Positions 4,723 through 5,118 of a stretch of 5,118 bases of DNA are shown piece after piece (the stretch's first letter is position 1; each line of letters begins with the position of its first letter). The notes beneath the pieces were generated by a model. That model had not been told where the DNA came from, made no database searches, and saw only the letters and a program-made list of their open reading frames with translations. Made by a program: the position numbers and the translations under genes. This DNA comes from an uncultured Clostridia bacterium. GTDB lineage: Bacteria > Bacillota > Clostridia > Oscillospirales > CAG-272. Location: contig CANQXN010000130.1 in NCBI GenBank assembly GCA_947627815.1, positions 1 to 5,118 of the forward strand, written 5' to 3'.

Positions 4723-5118
4723 ATCGGTTTTGCGGCAAAGCGGCCGCCGGGGGAGAGAAGGAGCGGTTGAATCTGCCGTTCCTCTCGCGCCGCCGCAAGC
4801 GTTTCAGGCAGGCGGGAAAAATCGGCGACCAGAGAAAAAGGCTTTTTGTCGGGATCGTCCTGGCGCAGGGGGACAAAGAAAACATGCTTTTTGTTGACAA
4901 GAACGGCGATGTTGGCAAGCCCCGCCGTCAACGCGTCGTTGGAAGCGAGCGCGAGAACCAGCGGACGGCCGGTGCGCAAATGCGATTTGGCCGCCATGGT
5001 GACGGTCGTGTCGGTGACGCCGTGGGCGAGCTTTGCCAAGGTGTTGCCGGTGCAGGGCGCGATGAGCAAAAGGTCAAACCGCCCCTCGGGGCCGATGGGT
5101 TCGGCTTCGGTTATACTC
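4719..5118 (-). CDS. dpaB: Dipicolinate synthase subunit B (SpoVFB/DpaB), N-terminus beyond the right edge
   Basis: The C-terminal 132 residues of a protein that normally has about 195-200. The frame is open to the right edge and reads TEAEPIGPEGRFDLLLIAPC on entry, so the TTG at 5067-5069 is internal. The match to Bacillus SpoVFB is clear throughout: IAPCTGNTLAKLAHGVTD (flavoprotein-family phosphate/flavin loop), MAAKSHLRTGRPLVLALASNDAL, then KHVFFVPLRQDDPDKKPFSLVADFSRLPETL and QIQPLLL. DpaB is the flavoprotein-like subunit that works with DpaA to make dipicolinic acid from a lysine-pathway intermediate in the sporulating mother cell; the product is then taken into the spore core. dpaA would be expected just beyond the right edge. 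In Bacillus the genes depend on sigma K; the promoter here lies outside the window. The TGA overlaps the ATG of the DUF3343 gene. Confidence 0.93.
   Translation of the reverse strand, partial: SITEAEPIGPEGRFDLLLIAPCTGNTLAKLAHGVTDTTVTMAAKSHLRTGRPLVLALASNDALTAGLANIAVLVNKKHVFFVPLRQDDPDKKPFSLVADFSRLPETLAAAREERQIQPLLLSPGGRFAAKPI

Noticed and set aside
4445..4918. N-terminal 158-codon extension of the desulfurase frame
   Set aside because: It overlaps DUF3343 and dpaB in a different frame, resembles no protein, and the family N-terminus begins at the TTG at 4444 behind a strong ribosome binding site.

Overview
The window looks like the chromosome of an endospore-forming member of the Clostridia, probably a gut Oscillospiraceae-type anaerobe. 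The grounds are a recognisable dipicolinate synthase subunit B (spore-specific), a DUF3343 protein next to a class V cysteine desulfurase-like enzyme, a BspA/DUF285 repeat surface protein, strong AGGGAGG-type ribosome binding sites and TTG start use. The taxon is an inference from gene content, not from a marker search. All five genes lie on the minus strand, so the order of transcription is from right to left.

Right part (3290-5118): a compact operon. The 3' two thirds of dpaB enter from the right edge. Its stop overlaps the start of a 74-codon DUF3343 gene (ATGA). After a 53-base gap with a strong ribosome binding site comes a cysteine desulfurase family protein that starts at a TTG codon. 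A clear intrinsic terminator (3158-3198) closes the unit after a run of small hairpins. The operon joins a spore dipicolinate gene to a putative sulfur/selenium carrier and a sulfur/selenium-mobilising PLP enzyme.

Middle part (1447-2896): a single secreted BspA-like protein with its own extended -10 promoter. Its coding sequence looks less GC-rich than the genes either side. It is bracketed by two direct copies of an AT-rich composite repeat (1161-1418 and 2971-3131) made of hairpins. The stems keep a common core and a TTCA loop, while the distal stem pairs vary together. The two gene-free stretches (1047-1446 and 2827-3289) consist almost entirely of this repeat material plus promoter, leader and terminator sequence; I see no RNA gene of a known class in them.

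Left part (1-1046): the N-terminal 348 codons of a phytoene desaturase-like FAD-dependent oxidoreductase that runs off the left edge. It is separated from the BspA-like gene by repeat copy A, so it is probably a separate transcription unit.

The most notable things are the covarying hairpin repeat family, its position on both sides of a probable accessory surface-protein gene, and the link between spore dipicolinate synthesis and chalcogen-transfer genes.
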